From assembly GCF_024171995.1 (NCBI RefSeq), contig NZ_JAMTCT010000005.1:1-64000 (forward strand): 64,000 nucleotides of DNA. The letters are read 5' to 3'. The notes below the pieces were generated by a model. That model made no database searches. It saw only the letters and a list, made by a program, of their open reading frames with translations, and had not been told where the DNA came from. This DNA comes from Promicromonospora umidemergens (GTDB lineage: Bacteria; Actinomycetota; Actinomycetes; Actinomycetales; Cellulomonadaceae). This document shows, one piece after another, positions 63,350-64,000 of this stretch (position 1 is the first letter of the stretch; each line of letters begins with the position of its first letter). Made by a program: the position numbers and the translations under genes.

Positions 63350-63563
63350 ACACTTGGCCTCATCGTCGAGCGCTTCGGCCTGGAGCGCGACGTCGTCCTC
63401 GCCTGCAAGGGCGTCTACGCCCTCATGACGAGCAACGTCTATAGCACCGACGGCACCGACGGTCGCTTCGCCTGGGTGCTCCGCCATGCTTGCCCGTCCG
63501 GACGTGCAGGCCGCCGCTGCGGCTCTCGCTGCGCACGCAGCGACCCGAGTCGAAGCGGTCTGA
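63350..63563 (+). pseudogene. frameshifted gene remnant, family not recognised
   Basis: One frame reads LIVERFGLERDVVLACKGVY and YSTDGTDGRFAWVL; another then reads MLARPDVQAAAAALAAHAAT and ends RVEAV with a stop near 63561. Joined by one frameshift near 63485 they would form a plausible C-terminus. No start or upstream domain is found. I do not recognise the family. The stretch 63564-63641 appears empty. Confidence 0.4.
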
Positions 63564-63641
63564 CATGCAGGTGCAGGCGAGTCGGTATCCGCGACGCCGA
63601 CTCGCGGCCGGACGCGGCCAGTGGCCGCGTGGCCGGCTGGT

Positions 63642-64000
63642 TCAGGGGCCGAGTAGTTCCGCAGGTATGACGGCGATCCCGTCGTCACGTCGGTATGCGG
63701 CGGGTCCGGTCGTGACGAGAACGGCGTCGAGCAGGTCGTCGCCCAACTTGTCCTGGAGCCACTTCAGGTGTTTGACGTCATCCCCGCCGGGGATTGCCGT
63801 GAGCTTCACCTCGATGGCCACGATCTTGCCGTCGCCGCGTTCGACGATGAGGTCGACCTCATGTTCGCCGCGTTTTGTCCGTAGGTGGCTGACATGTGCT
63901 CCGTGCGCTTCCGCGTATACCTGGACGGACAGCGTGACCAGGCTCTCGAAGAACGCCCCGATCAGCGAGCCGTTGCGGGGGAGCGGAACGGTACCGGGAT
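63642..64000 (-). CDS. DUF4143-type ATP-binding protein, C-terminal part (cut by window edge)
   Basis: About 119 residues in the minus frame ending at TGA 63642-63644. TVPLPRNGSLIGAFFESLVT, then RTKRGEHEVDLIVERGDGKIVAIEVKLT (seen as the E-V-D-L ... I-E-V-K pair), LKWLQDKLGDDLLDAVLVTTG and YRRDDGIAVIP. This is the PD-(D/E)XK-like C-terminus of DUF4143 AAA ATPases, often mobile or toxin-linked. The ATPase part lies beyond the window. Confidence 0.8.
   Translation of the reverse strand, partial: PGTVPLPRNGSLIGAFFESLVTLSVQVYAEAHGAHVSHLRTKRGEHEVDLIVERGDGKIVAIEVKLTAIPGGDDVKHLKWLQDKLGDDLLDAVLVTTGPAAYRRDDGIAVIPAELLGP

Overview
The window is about 70% GC, coding-dense DNA from an actinomycete. Several gene families point to Actinomycetota: an acyl-CoA carboxylase with an epsilon subunit, LpdA-type quinone reductase, LCP (LytR-CpsA-Psr) ligases and AbiEi/DUF559 proteins. 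The order pmmB-punA-lpdA ... accA3-maf-accE-accD-birA follows the Mycobacterium tuberculosis Rv3279c-Rv3308 neighbourhood. The genes look most like Micrococcales (Promicromonosporaceae/Cellulomonadaceae), but that placement is inference from gene style, not from a marker gene. No rRNA, tRNA, CRISPR array or intact insertion sequence was recognised.

1-3710: end of a nucleotide-sugar dehydrogenase, then a complete dTDP-L-rhamnose set (rfbB, rfbC, rfbD, rfbA). A long inverted repeat lies between rfbB and rfbC. 3711-4299: a decayed LCP gene and a promoter with an operator-like hairpin.

4300-29119: a large surface-polysaccharide island. It encodes UDP-ManNAcA synthesis (wecB, wecC), at least five glycosyltransferase proteins (two with two catalytic modules), a pyruvyltransferase-like protein, three sulfotransferase-type proteins (one tandem with a degenerate half, one fused to DUF6270), two SGNH-like proteins, a GSCFA protein, an exported PL8 polysaccharide lyase and a TagGH/Wzm-Wzt-type ABC exporter. 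An LCP ligase at 29241 follows. The simplest reading is an ABC-exported, wall-anchored acidic glycan with ManNAcA (and perhaps GlcA and rhamnose) that is sulfated, pyruvylated and probably O-acylated. The island's main genes use Shine-Dalgarno sites and ATGA overlaps. Most flanking core genes instead appear leaderless, with a TANNNT-like -10 box 5-8 nt before the start codon.

30366-47401: core metabolism: phosphohexomutase, purine nucleoside phosphorylase, LpdA, two paralogous unknowns, Nudix, acyl-CoA carboxylase (alpha, beta, epsilon), Maf, a DUF885 peptidase-like protein, biotin ligase, a small membrane protein and a class III nucleotide cyclase. Within it, an AbiEi/DUF559-type gene (38725-39747) is bracketed by two copies of a 56-bp palindromic element.

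47406-64000: enoyl-CoA hydratase-like protein, secreted lysyl oxidase-like protein, HAD phosphatase, an EPSP synthase-like protein missing its N-terminal motif, SRAP/HMCES protein, Bcr/CflA exporter, a phytase-like/GDPD fusion behind a PHO-box-like site, two LCP proteins sharing a C-terminal GVCA motif, an ArgO-LysR-ArgO block, an aminotransferase, a DnaA-box cluster, a gene remnant, and the C-terminal end of a DUF4143 ATPase at the edge.
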